Of a stretch of DNA of 64,000 bases, positions 1 to 10,032 are shown in pieces (within the stretch, counting starts at the first letter, position 1; the number at the start of each line of letters is the position of its first letter). The position numbers and the translations under genes are program-made. Below the pieces are notes generated by a model. That model was given only the letters and a program-made list of their open reading frames with translations. It did no database searches and was not told where the DNA came from. Source of the stretch: Polyangia bacterium (lineage in GTDB: Bacteria; Myxococcota_A; Polyangia; Fen-1088); contig DATATI010000021.1 in assembly GCA_036268875.1 (NCBI GenBank), forward strand, positions 124,001 through 188,000. The letters run 5' to 3'.

Positions 1-1517
1 TCGGCGCCGCCGGCTGCCGCGGCGACAGCGCGATCCTGATCGGCAGCGACACCGCCACCGCAGTGTTCCTCTCGCCGGCCGGCGACGACAAGAATCCGGG
101 CACCCGCGAACGGCCCTGGAAAACGTTCGCCTACGCCCTGCCCTTGCTGCGGGCCGGCGAATCGCTGATCCTGCTCGACGGCACGTACGATCGAAGCAGC
201 AGCGGTTACCCGAAAATCGACTGCGGCGGCGGCATCGCCAGCGGAACCGCCGACCAGCCGATCGTCTTGCGCGCCGATCACGAACGCGCGGCCTTCCTGC
301 GCGGTGACAAGGGTGGACCGCCGTTCACCATCACCGGCTGCAGTCACTGGGTCATTGATGGGCTTCGTGCCGAGTCCGACGATTTCCCCGACGCCCCGAA
401 CACCGATGACGCCGGGTCGATCTTCGTCCTTGGCAACGACAACCACGACATCGCCCTGCATCGTCTGCTGGGACGCCACCCCAACCGCTATCGCCACGCC
501 CACGGGCTGCGCATCGGCGACGGATCGTCGGACATCGTGGTCGAAGAGTGCGAGCTTTACGATTTTCACCACAACGCCTTCGAGACCTCGCGCACGACCG
601 CGGTGGTGTTCCGCCGCAACTACGTCAACTCGCGCGAGACGCCCGACATCCCCGGCGGTTATGTCTCCGAGGATCCAGCGCGCGGCGATTTCGCCTTCTT
701 CCTGGAGGAGACGCGCTTTTCCCTGGTCGAGAACAACGTGGTCGAATCGGTTCACGACGGGATCGGCATCGTCGGACGCTATCAAGGGTTGCCGTCGGAC
801 GCGCCGCCCCCGGTCGACGATCCGATCGACGGCAATCGGCTGCTGGGCAACATCGTGGTGCGGCCGGCGCGCAGCGGCGCGTACCTGGATAGTCGCTGTC
901 TGGCCCAAATCCCCTGTCTCGATCGCCCGCGGCTGGTGGTGGGCACCGAACTGGACGGCAACGTGGTGATCGGCGGCGCCGCCGGCGTGCAGTCGGCCGG
1001 CGCGGTGGGCACGCGCATCAGCCAGTTGACGGTCATCGGCGCAGCGGCCGGCGTCCTGCTGGGGCGCGATCCCCAAAACGCCGGCGTGGCCGCCACCTCG
1101 TCGACGGTCAACGCCCTGGCGATCGGCGCGCAACAGGCGGGGTTTCAGTCCAGCGGGGAAGACCAGTGGTCGTTCGATCACTGCGCGACCTTCGGCGGCG
1201 CCGGCGCGGCCTTCGTTCCCAACGACACCCACGTCACCGATTCGCTGACCGTCGATCCGGGCCTGGGCGCGTGCCTGGTCTATTTACCGGCGCAAAGCCC
1301 GCTGCGCGGCGCGGGCCTGGGGGGGATCGACGTCGGGGCCAGTGTTCTTTTGCGCTATGAAAACGGCCTTCTCACCAGCACAAGACTGTGGGACGCCACC
1401 ACGCACGCGTTTCCCTGCGGCGCATCGATCGCCGGGGTGAACGACGATCCGACCGTCGCCTGCGGCGGCGTTCACCAGCGCCTGGCGGTGGGCGTGCCCG
1501 GCTGCGACCTGCCGTAA
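1..1517 (+). CDS. Secreted right-handed beta-helix (pectate-lyase-fold) protein, 5' end off the window
   Basis: The frame is already open at base 3 and reads through to the stop at 1517, so the gene almost certainly begins left of the window; a GTG at 63 is only an internal candidate. About 504 residues are visible. The first part has the motif LSPAGDDKNPGTRERPWKT followed by LLRAGESLILLDGTY, the usual opening of DUF1565/parallel beta-helix proteins. Afterwards come recurring short strands of the type 'NNVVESVHDGIGI' and 'GNVVIGGAAGV' that fit stacked beta-helix coils. Such proteins are usually extracellular and bind or cleave polysaccharide, but I see no catalytic motif that fixes a substrate. 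It converges on the PA14 lipoprotein gene with a 20-bp gap. Fold call fairly sure; function unknown. Confidence 0.7.
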   Translation, partial: GAAGCRGDSAILIGSDTATAVFLSPAGDDKNPGTRERPWKTFAYALPLLRAGESLILLDGTYDRSSSGYPKIDCGGGIASGTADQPIVLRADHERAAFLRGDKGGPPFTITGCSHWVIDGLRAESDDFPDAPNTDDAGSIFVLGNDNHDIALHRLLGRHPNRYRHAHGLRIGDGSSDIVVEECELYDFHHNAFETSRTTAVVFRRNYVNSRETPDIPGGYVSEDPARGDFAFFLEETRFSLVENNVVESVHDGIGIVGRYQGLPSDAPPPVDDPIDGNRLLGNIVVRPARSGAYLDSRCLAQIPCLDRPRLVVGTELDGNVVIGGAAGVQSAGAVGTRISQLTVIGAAAGVLLGRDPQNAGVAATSSTVNALAIGAQQAGFQSSGEDQWSFDHCATFGGAGAAFVPNDTHVTDSLTVDPGLGACLVYLPAQSPLRGAGLGGIDVGASVLLRYENGLLTSTRLWDATTHAFPCGASIAGVNDDPTVACGGVHQRLAVGVPGCDLP

Positions 1518-1537
1518 GGCGCGTGCGGCGACGCGGC

Positions 1538-2818
1538 TTACGGATGCAGCGCAGAGGTGGGAATGATCGCCTTCGGCTCGCTGGCGCTGGACCAGGACAG
1601 GTGCACCAACGCCGCGCCGCCGTCGTCGAAATATTCGAGGCGCAGCGAGACCGGCTTGCCGGCCTGCAAGGGGATGCTTCCGGACTGTTGCGCGGCGGGG
1701 TGAACGGCCCAGTCGTTGATCAACTGCTGTCCGTTGATCCACAGGCGCGTGCCGTCGTCGGCCAGCGTGTAGAACGTATAGGTCTCGGAAAAGCGCGGCG
1801 TCACGGTGCCGGTCCAGCGGATGGAAAAGCCGTCGATCGGCACCCGCGGATCGGGCGAAGCCTGCCCCCAGTCGAAGTCGACGGTGGCGTCGGTGCGGGC
1901 CAGGGCCTGGTCGGTGAAATCTTCCATGTTGAAGTAGGTGCCGACCAAACCACCGCAGGCGCCTGCGGCGCAGATGGCGGGCATCGCGCACGACCCCATC
2001 GATTGCTGCGAGGCGGGAATGTTGCTGCACGTCCCGCGCGAGCTTCCCAGCGCGCACGAGCGGCAAACACCGTCGCAGGCGGCGTTGCAGCACACGCCCT
2101 GGGCGCAGACCCCCGATGCGCACTCTGACGAGGCCGCGCAGGCGGAGCCCGGCGCTCTGTGGCCGCAGGTGCCGGCCTGGCAGGTGTTGGGCGCCAGGCA
2201 GTCGGCGTCGGTGGCGCAGCTGGACTTGCACATCTGATCGGCTCCGCACAAAAACGGCGCGCACGACTGCTCGGCGGCGATGAGGCAGGTCCCGGTCCCG
2301 TCGCAAAGGGCGGCGGTGGTCAGCGACGTGCCGGCGCAGGTAGGCTGGTGGCAGATGGCGCCCGCCGGATAGCGACGGCAGCCACCGGCCCCGTCGCAGA
2401 AACCGTCGCGCCCGCACGACAGCAAGCCTTCGTCGGGACAATCGTTGCGCGGGTCGCTGCCCACCGGCGCGGGTTGGCAGCGCCCCAGGTTTCCCGGCGC
2501 TGCGCAGGTCACGCACATCCCGGTGCAAGGGCTGTTGCAGCAGATCCCTTCCACGCAGTTGTCGCTGGTGCAGTCGGTGCTGCGCAGGCAAGCACTGCCG
2601 GTGCCAGCCAGGCTGGATTCGATCGGAGCGTCGCTGATCGAATTGACCAGATCGCTGCCCGGGTCCACGTCAGGGGCGCCGGCATCGTCAGGCGGCAGCA
2701 GACCGGCGCCGGCATGCTCGGCGCCCGCGCAACCGATCGTCCAGGCCACCAGGGCGATCAGTCCGGGGGCTGCCGTTTGTCTTGAGACGAACCTTTCCAC
2801 ACGCCTTGGTTCTCCCAT
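1538..2818 (-). CDS. Lipoprotein with Cys-rich repeats and C-terminal PA14 domain
   Basis: The 426-residue product has an N-terminal hydrophobic stretch ending in a lipobox-like WTIGC (Cys30), so it is probably a surface or periplasmic lipoprotein. Residues about 75-285 are rich in Cys with repeating CxxxxDC...G.CCN patterns (for example CVEGICCNSPCTGMC and CAQGVCCNAACDGVC), a style very common in myxobacterial surface proteins. From about residue 289 to the end there is a PA14-type beta-barrel: GTYFNMEDF, then FSETYTFYTLADDGTRLWIN, then LRLEYFDDGGAA. PA14 domains commonly bind carbohydrate, which would suit the neighbouring glycan-related genes; that link is inference. The start is ATG. No enzyme domain is visible. 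Confidence 0.75.
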   Translation of the reverse strand: MGEPRRVERFVSRQTAAPGLIALVAWTIGCAGAEHAGAGLLPPDDAGAPDVDPGSDLVNSISDAPIESSLAGTGSACLRSTDCTSDNCVEGICCNSPCTGMCVTCAAPGNLGRCQPAPVGSDPRNDCPDEGLLSCGRDGFCDGAGGCRRYPAGAICHQPTCAGTSLTTAALCDGTGTCLIAAEQSCAPFLCGADQMCKSSCATDADCLAPNTCQAGTCGHRAPGSACAASSECASGVCAQGVCCNAACDGVCRSCALGSSRGTCSNIPASQQSMGSCAMPAICAAGACGGLVGTYFNMEDFTDQALARTDATVDFDWGQASPDPRVPIDGFSIRWTGTVTPRFSETYTFYTLADDGTRLWINGQQLINDWAVHPAAQQSGSIPLQAGKPVSLRLEYFDDGGAALVHLSWSSASEPKAIIPTSALHP

Positions 2819-2884
2819 CGACGGATGGACGGCGCACCTGTAGCGGCGCCCAGCAACGCTGTGCGTGGCGCGCCGAGGATCGGT

Positions 2885-4534
2885 CTAGCCCGCTGCACCC
2901 AAGCTGGCGCTGACGATGGCCTGCGCTTCTTCCTGGATGCGCCGCAGGTGGTCGCGGCCCTTGAAGCTCTCGGCGTAAATCTTGTACACGTCCTCGGTCC
3001 CCGACGGGCGGGCGGCGAACCAGCCGTTTTCGGTGCTCACTTTCAGGCCGCCCAGCGCCGCGCCGTTGCCCGGCGCCCGGGTCAGCTTGGCCACGATCGG
3101 CTCGCCGGCCAGCGTGGTGGCCTTCACCTGCTCGGGGGCCAACTTTTTCAGGACGTTTTTCTGCTGCGGGGTGGCGGGCGCGTCCTTGCGTTCGTAAACC
3201 GGATCGCCAAAGCGTTCGGTCAACTGGCGATACAGCGCGCCCGGGTCGCGGCCCTCGCGGGCGGTGATCTCGGCGGCCAGCAGATCCAGAATCATGCCGT
3301 CCTTGTCGGTGGTCCACACGCCGCCGTCACGACGCAGGAGCGACGCGCCCGCGCTCTCCTCGCCGCCGAAGCCCAGCGAGCCGTCCAGCAGGCCCGGCAC
3401 GAACCACTTGAAGCCCACCGGCACCTCGACCAGACGCCGCCCCAGCTCGGCGGCCACCCGATCGATGAGGCTGCTGCTGACCAGCGTCTTGCCGACGGCG
3501 GCGTCCGACCGCCAGCCGCTGCGCTGCCGAAAAAGATACCAGATGGCCACCGCCAGATAGTGGTTCGGGTTCATCAGGCCGGCGCTGGGCGTGACGATGC
3601 CGTGGCGATCGCAATCAGTGTCGTTGCCGAAGGCGATGTCGTAGCGATCCTTCAACTTGATCAGCGACGCCATGGCGTACGGCGACGAGCAGTCCATGCG
3701 GATGCGTCCGTCCTTGTCGACGGTCATGAACCCGAACGTCGGATCGACGACGTCGTTGACCACCTCGATGTGGAGGCGGTGGCGCTCGGCGATGGGTGCC
3801 CAGTAAGCGACGGCGGCGCCGCCCATCGGATCGACGCCCAGGCGAAGGCCGGCGCCGCGAATGACGTCGAGATCGATCACGCTGCCCAGATCGTCGACGT
3901 ACGTGCCGACAAAATCATAACGGCGCGTGGTCGACGCCTTCCGGGCCGTCGACCAGGGCACGCGGCGCACGTCGCGGTTCTTCGTCGCCAGCAATTCGTT
4001 GGCCATTGCCTCGACCTCACCGGTGATGTCGGTGTCGGCGGGGCCGCCGTTCGGCGGATTGTACTTGAAGCCGCCGTCCTCGGGCGGGTTGTGCGACGGG
4101 GTGATGACGATGCCGTCGGCGAGGCGGGACGTGCGTCCGCGGTTGGCGGCCAGGATGGCGTGCGACACCGCCGGCGTCGGCGTGTAGCCGCCGTCGCGAT
4201 CGATCATCACCTCGACGCCGTTGGCGGCCAGCACCTCGAGCGCGCTGATAAAAGCCGGTTCGGACAGCGCGTGCGTGTCCATGCCCAGAAACAGCGGCCC
4301 GTCGATGCCAGCTTTCTTCCGGTAGACGCAGATGGCCTGCGTGCAGGCCAGGATGTGGTCTTCGTTGAAGGCGGCGTTCAGCGACGAGCCGCGGTGGCCG
4401 GAGGTTCCGAAGGCGACGCGCTGGGTGCTCTCGGCCGGATCAGGCTTGGTGGCGTAATACGCGCTGACCAAACGCGGAACGTTGACCAGGATCGATCGGG
4501 GAGCGGGCTTTCCCGCCAGCGGCTGCGTGGACAC
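2885..4534 (-). CDS. pgm: Phosphoglucomutase, alpha-D-glucose-specific
   Basis: Interconverts glucose-1-phosphate and glucose-6-phosphate in the cytoplasm, feeding glycogen, trehalose and exopolysaccharide precursors. All landmarks of the alpha-D-phosphohexomutase family are present in the 549 residues: the catalytic serine loop TPSHNPP (Ser147), the Mg-binding loop DTDCDR (Asp305, 307, 309), the sugar-recognition GGEESAGA loop, and the phosphate-binding [10 protein letters not shown] near the C-terminus. Length matches the roughly 545-residue bacterial Pgm type. The start is GTG at 4534 with a strong AGGAGGT ribosome site 7-14 bases upstream, which supports this start. The neighbours are separate transcription units or loosely spaced, so no operon partner is clear. 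Confidence 0.95.
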   Translation of the reverse strand: MSTQPLAGKPAPRSILVNVPRLVSAYYATKPDPAESTQRVAFGTSGHRGSSLNAAFNEDHILACTQAICVYRKKAGIDGPLFLGMDTHALSEPAFISALEVLAANGVEVMIDRDGGYTPTPAVSHAILAANRGRTSRLADGIVITPSHNPPEDGGFKYNPPNGGPADTDITGEVEAMANELLATKNRDVRRVPWSTARKASTTRRYDFVGTYVDDLGSVIDLDVIRGAGLRLGVDPMGGAAVAYWAPIAERHRLHIEVVNDVVDPTFGFMTVDKDGRIRMDCSSPYAMASLIKLKDRYDIAFGNDTDCDRHGIVTPSAGLMNPNHYLAVAIWYLFRQRSGWRSDAAVGKTLVSSSLIDRVAAELGRRLVEVPVGFKWFVPGLLDGSLGFGGEESAGASLLRRDGGVWTTDKDGMILDLLAAEITAREGRDPGALYRQLTERFGDPVYERKDAPATPQQKNVLKKLAPEQVKATTLAGEPIVAKLTRAPGNGAALGGLKVSTENGWFAARPSGTEDVYKIYAESFKGRDHLRRIQEEAQAIVSASLGAAG

Positions 4535-4540
4535 TCGAGA

Positions 4541-4548
4541 CCTCCTCG
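4541..4548 (-). promoter_or_regulatory. Strong Shine-Dalgarno for pgm
   Basis: On the minus strand GAGGAGGTCTCGA precedes the GTG start of pgm; the AGGAGGT core is close to a perfect anti-16S match at normal spacing. It decides the GTG as the real start. Confidence 0.7.
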
Positions 4549-4597
4549 GTGAAGAAGCCCGAGCATGCGCAGCGACGCGCCTCCTGGCAAGCGCCCG

Positions 4598-4942
4598 CTA
4601 TGGCGAAATCACACCGGCGCAATCGCCGGCGCAAGTGAACGTCGCCGACAGGCAGGATTTGTCGCCAATGCAAGTCTCGCAGGCGTCGGCCTTCATCTTC
4701 TTGGTGGCGTCATCCTCGGCGTTGGCCCGGCACATATCACGGCATTTCCCCACGTCGAAGCCGGAGTTGTAGCAGTCGGCGTAGCGTTGACAGACCTGCT
4801 GGCAATCATAGGCGGTCGCGACGCTGTCACAGGCGCCGATCCCCATCGCCGCCGCGATGAGGCCGGCCGCGCCGAGCAGCAATGCTCCAGTGGATTTTGT
4901 CTGCCCGCTGCCCGTATCCCATTTCTTTTTCGGTTCGCTCAT
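4598..4942 (-). CDS. Small Cys-rich putative lipoprotein
   Basis: A 114-residue protein from the ATG at 4942; an upstream in-frame start exists at 4972 but would put charged residues before the signal. There is a hydrophobic segment GALLLGAAGLIAAAMGIGAC ending in a possible lipobox Cys38, then a short domain with about nine cysteines (DCQQVCQRYADC, KCRDMC, CETCIGDKSC, CAGDC). Paired cysteines suggest a disulfide-stabilised small extracytoplasmic domain. I do not recognise a named family. It is upstream of pgm on the same strand with a 63-bp gap, so possibly co-transcribed. Confidence 0.6.
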   Translation of the reverse strand: MSEPKKKWDTGSGQTKSTGALLLGAAGLIAAAMGIGACDSVATAYDCQQVCQRYADCYNSGFDVGKCRDMCRANAEDDATKKMKADACETCIGDKSCLSATFTCAGDCAGVISP

Positions 4943-5018
4943 GAACCCGAATATTGGGCGGGGCCGGACCAAGGCAAGTGGCGCCCGAAAAGCGCGGGGC
5001 GCTTTTCTTGAACGTTGT

Positions 5019-7658
5019 TCAATAAGAATCGCGCAGCGACGTGACGCGCAGCCCGCGGCCCAGCGCGGCGGCGTCCACCGCGCCCCTCGCCGCTGGCCGC
5101 CAGCCGACGGTGGCGGTCTCGCCCGGAAGCAGATCGAAAAAGTTGTCGGTGAACGCCCCTTCGCCGGCGTCGGTCTGCAGCCACACGGCCCAGGCCAGCC
5201 GGCGCGCCGTCACCCGCACCACCGCCGCGCCGTCGTGCGCCTCGACGGCGGTCGTCAGCTCGGGCGCGGGCAACGTCAGGTCGCGCGTCTTGACGAACGT
5301 CAGAATATTTCGTGAAAGGCGCTGGCCGTTCTGGTCGAGCTCGGCCACCAGAACCACCTGGCTGGGATCGGCGCCGCGCAGGGCATCGCGTTTGGACAGC
5401 GTCTGATAGACGTGGCTGCTATTGGCGGCCACAGTGACGGTCGTGTCCTTGCGCCAGCGCTCGCGCCCGTCAAAGTCGATCAGCCGCAGCGATAGCTGGG
5501 CCGGCGTGTCGGTCAGGCGATCGGACACGGCGTAGACGCGCACGTTGCCTTTTTCGATCACCGGGCTGACCAGCACCGGCGCGAAGAATCGCCGGGCGTA
5601 ATAGTGCAGCGCCTTCCAGCGCCCGAAATAATCGATGCCCGACCAGGACGCCACCGGCCAGCAGTCGTCAAGCTGCCAGTACAGACTGCCGGCGTTGTAC
5701 GGCATGCGCCGGCGGTGCGCCTCGGCGCCGAACTTGATCACCGTCGCCTGCAGCACCTGGCTGACGTACAGGAACGACGCAAAATCCTTGGGCGGCCGAA
5801 AATCGCGAGCCATGTACGTGCGGATCAATTGGTTGCCGCGCGGGTGGCGCTGGTGCGATTGCATCACTGGCGAATCGATGCGCAGATCGCCGGGCCCGGC
5901 ATAGCGATTGACCGTAGACAGCTCGGGGAATGACTGGAACCCGTATTCGCTCATGAAGCGCGAGACGTTGTCGGCGTACTTGGTGTACGGCTCCTCGGCG
6001 TGCCAGACGCCCCAGTAGTGCATGTCGCCCCAACCTTGCTTGTTCGCCGGCACCGCGTCCTCGTTCGCGCTGGGCGAGCTGCGCGTGTAAAAGCGGCCCG
6101 GATCCTCGGCGGCGATCACCGCCGGCAAAAGCTGGTGAAACAGATGCTGGTAGTCGGCCCACAGCTTGTCCTGCACCGCGCGCGACAGGTGAAACTTCCA
6201 CGCCCAGCCCCACCCTTGCCAGGCCGCCTCGATCTCGTTGTTGCCCGCCCACAGGCAAAGACAGGGGTGGTTGCGCAGGCGGCGCACCGCCTCGATCGCT
6301 TCCTGACGGACGTTGGCCAGGAAGGCGTCGTCGCCGGGGTACATGCTGCAGGCGAACATGAAGTCCTGCCAGACCAGGATTCCCAGGCGATCGCACTGCT
6401 CGTAAAAGGCGTCGTCCTCGTAGATGCCGCCGCCCCACACGCGCAGCATGTTCATGTTGGCGTCGGCCGCCGCCTGCACCAGCGCGCGCAGACGTTCGGG
6501 CGTCACGCGGCTGGGAAAGCTGTCCGACGGAATGTAGTTGGCGCCCTTCATGAACACCGGCACGCCGTTGACCTTGATGGTGAAGCTCTTGCCGTCCTTG
6601 TCGCGACGGTGCACCACCTCGACGGTGCGCAGGCCGATCCGCGTGGCGGCCCCGGCGCGCGCTTGCCCGTCGGTCGACAGCGCCACGGCGATGTCGTACA
6701 GGCGCGCCGGCCCGAGGCCATTCGGCCACCACCTTTGCGGGTGAGCGATGCTGACCGGAACCACGACGTGGTTGATGCCAGGCTGTAACGCTTTCGTCGC
6801 CCGGGCGGCCGGCGCTCCGTCGACGGAAACGGTCAACTCGGCGGTCGACGCGCGCGTGGCCGGGACCGTCACGTCCACAGTCAGCGCGGCGGCATCGTCG
6901 GCCAAACGATCCTGGACCACGCGCACGTCCTCGATGCGCGCGCTGTCCCAGGCGCGCAGCAGCACCGGCTTCCAGATCCCGCTCGTAACAAAGCGCGGAC
7001 CCCAGTCCCAGCCATAGTGGTACGGCGCCTTGCGGGTGAACATGCTGACCATCTCGGGCGCCTGATCGTTGACCGCCGGCAGCACGTAGCCCAGACGATC
7101 GTAAGCCGGCTTGACGGCGGCGATCGGCGAACGAAAACGCACCACCACCTCGTTGTCGCCGACGTGCAGGCGCGCTTTGACGTCGACCGCCCATTGCCGG
7201 AACATGTTGTTCGCGGTCAGGACCGACGTGCCGTTGACGAAGACCTCCGCGTAGGTGTCGAGGCCCTTCCACCACAGCTCGACGCGTTCGTGACCGAGGA
7301 GCGCCGCGTCCGCCACCAGCGTGGTCTTGTATTCCCAGTCGGCCTTCTCGATCCACTGCAGATCTTTTTCATTGGTGCCGGCGAACGGATCGGGGATGCG
7401 GTGGTTCGCCAGCAGATCGGTGTGCACGCAGCCCGGCACCGTCGCCGGCATCCAATCGGCGGCGGCGGGTTTTGTCGCGGGCGCCGCCGCTTTGATCTGC
7501 CGGAACCACCAGGGCCCGGGCAGCGCGGTCGCCGTCAACGCCGTCAACGCCGTCCCCGCCGCGCGCGCTGACGCGCTCCAGCCAGCGACGCCAGCGCAGG
7601 CCGCCACCACCAGCAACAACCGGCGGGCATCAGCGCCCGGTCGGCAGCTCGACCACAA
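5019..7658 (-). CDS. Exported beta-mannosidase, glycoside hydrolase family 2
   Basis: The 879-residue product has an N-terminal signal-like segment (RRLLLVVAACAGVAGWSASARA) followed by the GH2 layout: sugar-binding jelly roll (about 45-220, with WKGLDTYAEVFVNG), Ig-like sandwich (about 230-350) and a TIM barrel. The acid/base glutamate lies in WAGNNEIE (Glu475) and the nucleophile in SEYGFQSFPE (Glu571); WDWGPR and VWGGGIYEDDAFY are further beta-mannosidase signatures. It should release terminal beta-mannose from oligosaccharides in the periplasm or outside. The predicted start is TTG at 7658, with AAGGA about ten bases upstream; it overlaps the 3' end of the upstream histidine-kinase gene by 29 bp. 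An alternative start at a TTG inside the signal cannot be excluded. Confidence 0.88.
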   Translation of the reverse strand: MWSSCRPGADARRLLLVVAACAGVAGWSASARAAGTALTALTATALPGPWWFRQIKAAAPATKPAAADWMPATVPGCVHTDLLANHRIPDPFAGTNEKDLQWIEKADWEYKTTLVADAALLGHERVELWWKGLDTYAEVFVNGTSVLTANNMFRQWAVDVKARLHVGDNEVVVRFRSPIAAVKPAYDRLGYVLPAVNDQAPEMVSMFTRKAPYHYGWDWGPRFVTSGIWKPVLLRAWDSARIEDVRVVQDRLADDAAALTVDVTVPATRASTAELTVSVDGAPAARATKALQPGINHVVVPVSIAHPQRWWPNGLGPARLYDIAVALSTDGQARAGAATRIGLRTVEVVHRRDKDGKSFTIKVNGVPVFMKGANYIPSDSFPSRVTPERLRALVQAAADANMNMLRVWGGGIYEDDAFYEQCDRLGILVWQDFMFACSMYPGDDAFLANVRQEAIEAVRRLRNHPCLCLWAGNNEIEAAWQGWGWAWKFHLSRAVQDKLWADYQHLFHQLLPAVIAAEDPGRFYTRSSPSANEDAVPANKQGWGDMHYWGVWHAEEPYTKYADNVSRFMSEYGFQSFPELSTVNRYAGPGDLRIDSPVMQSHQRHPRGNQLIRTYMARDFRPPKDFASFLYVSQVLQATVIKFGAEAHRRRMPYNAGSLYWQLDDCWPVASWSGIDYFGRWKALHYYARRFFAPVLVSPVIEKGNVRVYAVSDRLTDTPAQLSLRLIDFDGRERWRKDTTVTVAANSSHVYQTLSKRDALRGADPSQVVLVAELDQNGQRLSRNILTFVKTRDLTLPAPELTTAVEAHDGAAVVRVTARRLAWAVWLQTDAGEGAFTDNFFDLLPGETATVGWRPAARGAVDAAALGRGLRVTSLRDSY

Positions 7659-9957
7659 AGGTGGATCCTTGCCCGGGCATGCTCTTCACGGTGACGCGGC
7701 CGCCTTGCGCCTCGACGATCTGGCGCGTGATCCACAGGCCCAGCCCAAAACCGCCGTACCGTCGCTCGGAGACCACGCGTTCGAAGCGTTGAAAGATCCG
7801 CCCCTGGGACTCCGGGGCGATGCCGATTCCTTGATCGCGCACGCTGACCCGGGCCAGACCCTCTGTCGATTCAGCGCTCAACGATACCGGCCGCTGGGCG
7901 CCGTACTTGATGGCGTTCGACAGAAGATTGGTCAGCACCTGGTCAAGGCGCGCCCGATCCCAGCGGCCGATGATGGCGCTCGGCACACTCACCTCGACCG
8001 CTGTCCCCAACTTAGCGCTCTCGTCTTCCAGTCGCTCGACCACTTCCTGCACCACCTCGCCGAGATCGACGTCCTCGACGTCGAACGACATCCGTCCCGC
8101 CGAGATGCGCGAGATGTCCATCAGGTCGTCGATCATCTTGGCCAGGCGGACCGTCTGCTGTTCGATCACCGTCACCCGGTACGCCGCCCGCGACTGATCG
8201 CTGGCCTCGACGCCGCCCCGCTCGATCGCCCGCAGCATGCTCTGCGACTGCAACCGCAGCGTGGTCAGCGGCGCCTTCAACTCGTGCGAGGCGACGGAGA
8301 CGAAGGAGTCGCGCAGGCTGACAGCCTCCTGCGCTTGCGCGTAAAGGCGGGCGTTGTCCAGGGCCATCGCCGCCCGCCGGCCCAGGTCTTCCATCAGGGC
8401 CAGGTCCTGGACGCTGTAGGCCGGCACGCGGGCCACGGTCATCCAGCCCAGCACCCGACCGCGCGCGATCAGCGGCACCACCAGCGCCGCGCGCACGCCC
8501 ATCTGTTTCATCAAAGCCTGATGCTGGTCGTCCAAAGCAACGGTCGCGATCAACTGATCGGTGATCTCGTTGCGCACGCCGCACCGCTCGGCCACGGCCT
8601 GACGGACGACCGGCGATGCCTGGCCTCGGGGCGGGTAGGCGCGCAGCTTTTCGGCCAGGTCGGCCTGCGCCGGATCGGCGTGGGCCAAGATGGCCCGCGT
8701 CGGCTGTTCCTGATCGTTGTCCGGGTCGATGAGATCGATCGTGCACCAGTCGCCCAGCATGGGCACGCTGAAGCGGGCCATCGCCTCGGCCAGGGCCACC
8801 GACTCCAGCGACGAGCCCAGCTGCTCGGCGGTGTCGGACAGAAAGTGGGTCCAGGCCTCGCTGTTCTCGGCGGTCAGGCGCCCCCGCTGCTGGGCTCGCA
8901 CCACCAGCGCCACCACCAGGCTGATCACCATCCCGGCCAGCAACAACGTCACCGCCAACCTGCGCGGGTACGGCGCGTCCAGCGCCGGCAAGCTGCCAAA
9001 ACGCATCTCCCAGTTGCGGCCCGCCACCGGCACGGTCACGCTCATCGCCAGCCGCGTCCCGCGCCCCGGATCGTCGTCGCCCGGGTCAGACGCGAACAAT
9101 GGCTGGCCGGCCAGTCCCTCACGATCGTCGATGCGCAAGGCCAGTCCGCGGTCCTCGTCGGCGTGGAAAAGGCCTTGAAACAGGTCCTGGGATCGAAACC
9201 GCGTGTACACGAATCCCAGCAGATCCTGCCGCCGCTGTTGCACCGATGGGGGAACGCCGCCGCCGCGATAGATGGCCACGAACAGCAGGAAGCCGCCCTG
9301 ACGCTGATCGGCCTTCGCCAACGTCGGCTTGACCCGGTCTGACGCGGTAGCCATGCCGGTGTCGCGCGCTTCGAGGATGGCGGCGCGCCGGATGGTCTCG
9401 CTGCACATGTCGAAGCCCAGGATCGCTTTGTTCGTCGCCGGCGGATCAACGAAGGTCACCGCGCAGGCAGCGTCGTTGTCAGCGCCGGGCCAGATGTGAA
9501 AACCCGCCGCGACCTGATCGCCGCCGCGCAGGGCACCGACGACGCGCTCGCGATCACCGGCCGACACCGCTTGCAGATAGCCGATGCTCTGCACGCCCGG
9601 GTGGCGGTGCTGGATATCCAGATTGTCGATCCAGCGCCGCAACGCCGAGGGATCGCCAGGATCGACCACCGAGAACAAGGCGCGCGCTGCCAGCAAGATA
9701 TTCACGTAGGTGTCGAGGCGTCCGACGATGCGATCCTGCGTGACCTGCACCTCGCGCCTAAATCGTTCGGTGTCGCGATCATCCTGGGCCCGGGCCAGAG
9801 CAAACACCGCCCCCACCGTCGACAGCATCAACACGCCGGCGACGGCGAATGGCAGCACCCGCCGCCACCCGATCGAACGATGCGGGCCGACGACCGCGGG
9901 CACAGGCGGCGTCACCGCTCGCCGGACCCCGGAGGCCGTCGCATCAAAACCGCTCAT
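7630..9957 (-). CDS. Membrane sensor histidine kinase, CHASE-GAF-HisKA-HATPase
   Basis: From the ATG at 9957 (a second ATG 39 bases upstream is possible) the protein has 775 residues. Order: transmembrane helix at about 31-56, periplasmic CHASE-type sensor at about 70-300 (contains HPGVQSIGYLQAV), second helix at about 333-355, a GAF-like domain at about 370-540, a HisKA dimerisation helix with the phospho-acceptor in VSVASHELKAPLTTL (His558), then an HATPase with N box NLLSNAIKYG, G1 DQGIGI and G2 GGFGLGLWI. CHASE domains sense small extracellular ligands. No receiver domain is attached, and no cognate regulator is adjacent except possibly the single-domain receiver at 13940-14305. Its 3' end overlaps the beta-mannosidase gene, which suggests co-transcription. 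Confidence 0.9.
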   Translation of the reverse strand: MSGFDATASGVRRAVTPPVPAVVGPHRSIGWRRVLPFAVAGVLMLSTVGAVFALARAQDDRDTERFRREVQVTQDRIVGRLDTYVNILLAARALFSVVDPGDPSALRRWIDNLDIQHRHPGVQSIGYLQAVSAGDRERVVGALRGGDQVAAGFHIWPGADNDAACAVTFVDPPATNKAILGFDMCSETIRRAAILEARDTGMATASDRVKPTLAKADQRQGGFLLFVAIYRGGGVPPSVQQRRQDLLGFVYTRFRSQDLFQGLFHADEDRGLALRIDDREGLAGQPLFASDPGDDDPGRGTRLAMSVTVPVAGRNWEMRFGSLPALDAPYPRRLAVTLLLAGMVISLVVALVVRAQQRGRLTAENSEAWTHFLSDTAEQLGSSLESVALAEAMARFSVPMLGDWCTIDLIDPDNDQEQPTRAILAHADPAQADLAEKLRAYPPRGQASPVVRQAVAERCGVRNEITDQLIATVALDDQHQALMKQMGVRAALVVPLIARGRVLGWMTVARVPAYSVQDLALMEDLGRRAAMALDNARLYAQAQEAVSLRDSFVSVASHELKAPLTTLRLQSQSMLRAIERGGVEASDQSRAAYRVTVIEQQTVRLAKMIDDLMDISRISAGRMSFDVEDVDLGEVVQEVVERLEDESAKLGTAVEVSVPSAIIGRWDRARLDQVLTNLLSNAIKYGAQRPVSLSAESTEGLARVSVRDQGIGIAPESQGRIFQRFERVVSERRYGGFGLGLWITRQIVEAQGGRVTVKSMPGQGSTFVVELPTGR

Positions 9958-10032
9958 GCCCGCGGTTATCGTGGCGCACATCGGCCGGCAGAACAAGAAC
10001 GCAATCGCGAAACCAGCCCGTGGCGGGCGCCT

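Noticed and set aside
2825-4552. Plus-strand open frame of 575 codons opposite pgm
   Set aside because: Same GC shadow effect; pgm on the minus strand has all catalytic loops and a strong ribosome site.
7321-9342. Plus-strand open frame of 673 codons opposite the beta-mannosidase and histidine kinase
   Set aside because: No recognisable domain, and two well-supported genes lie on the minus strand.
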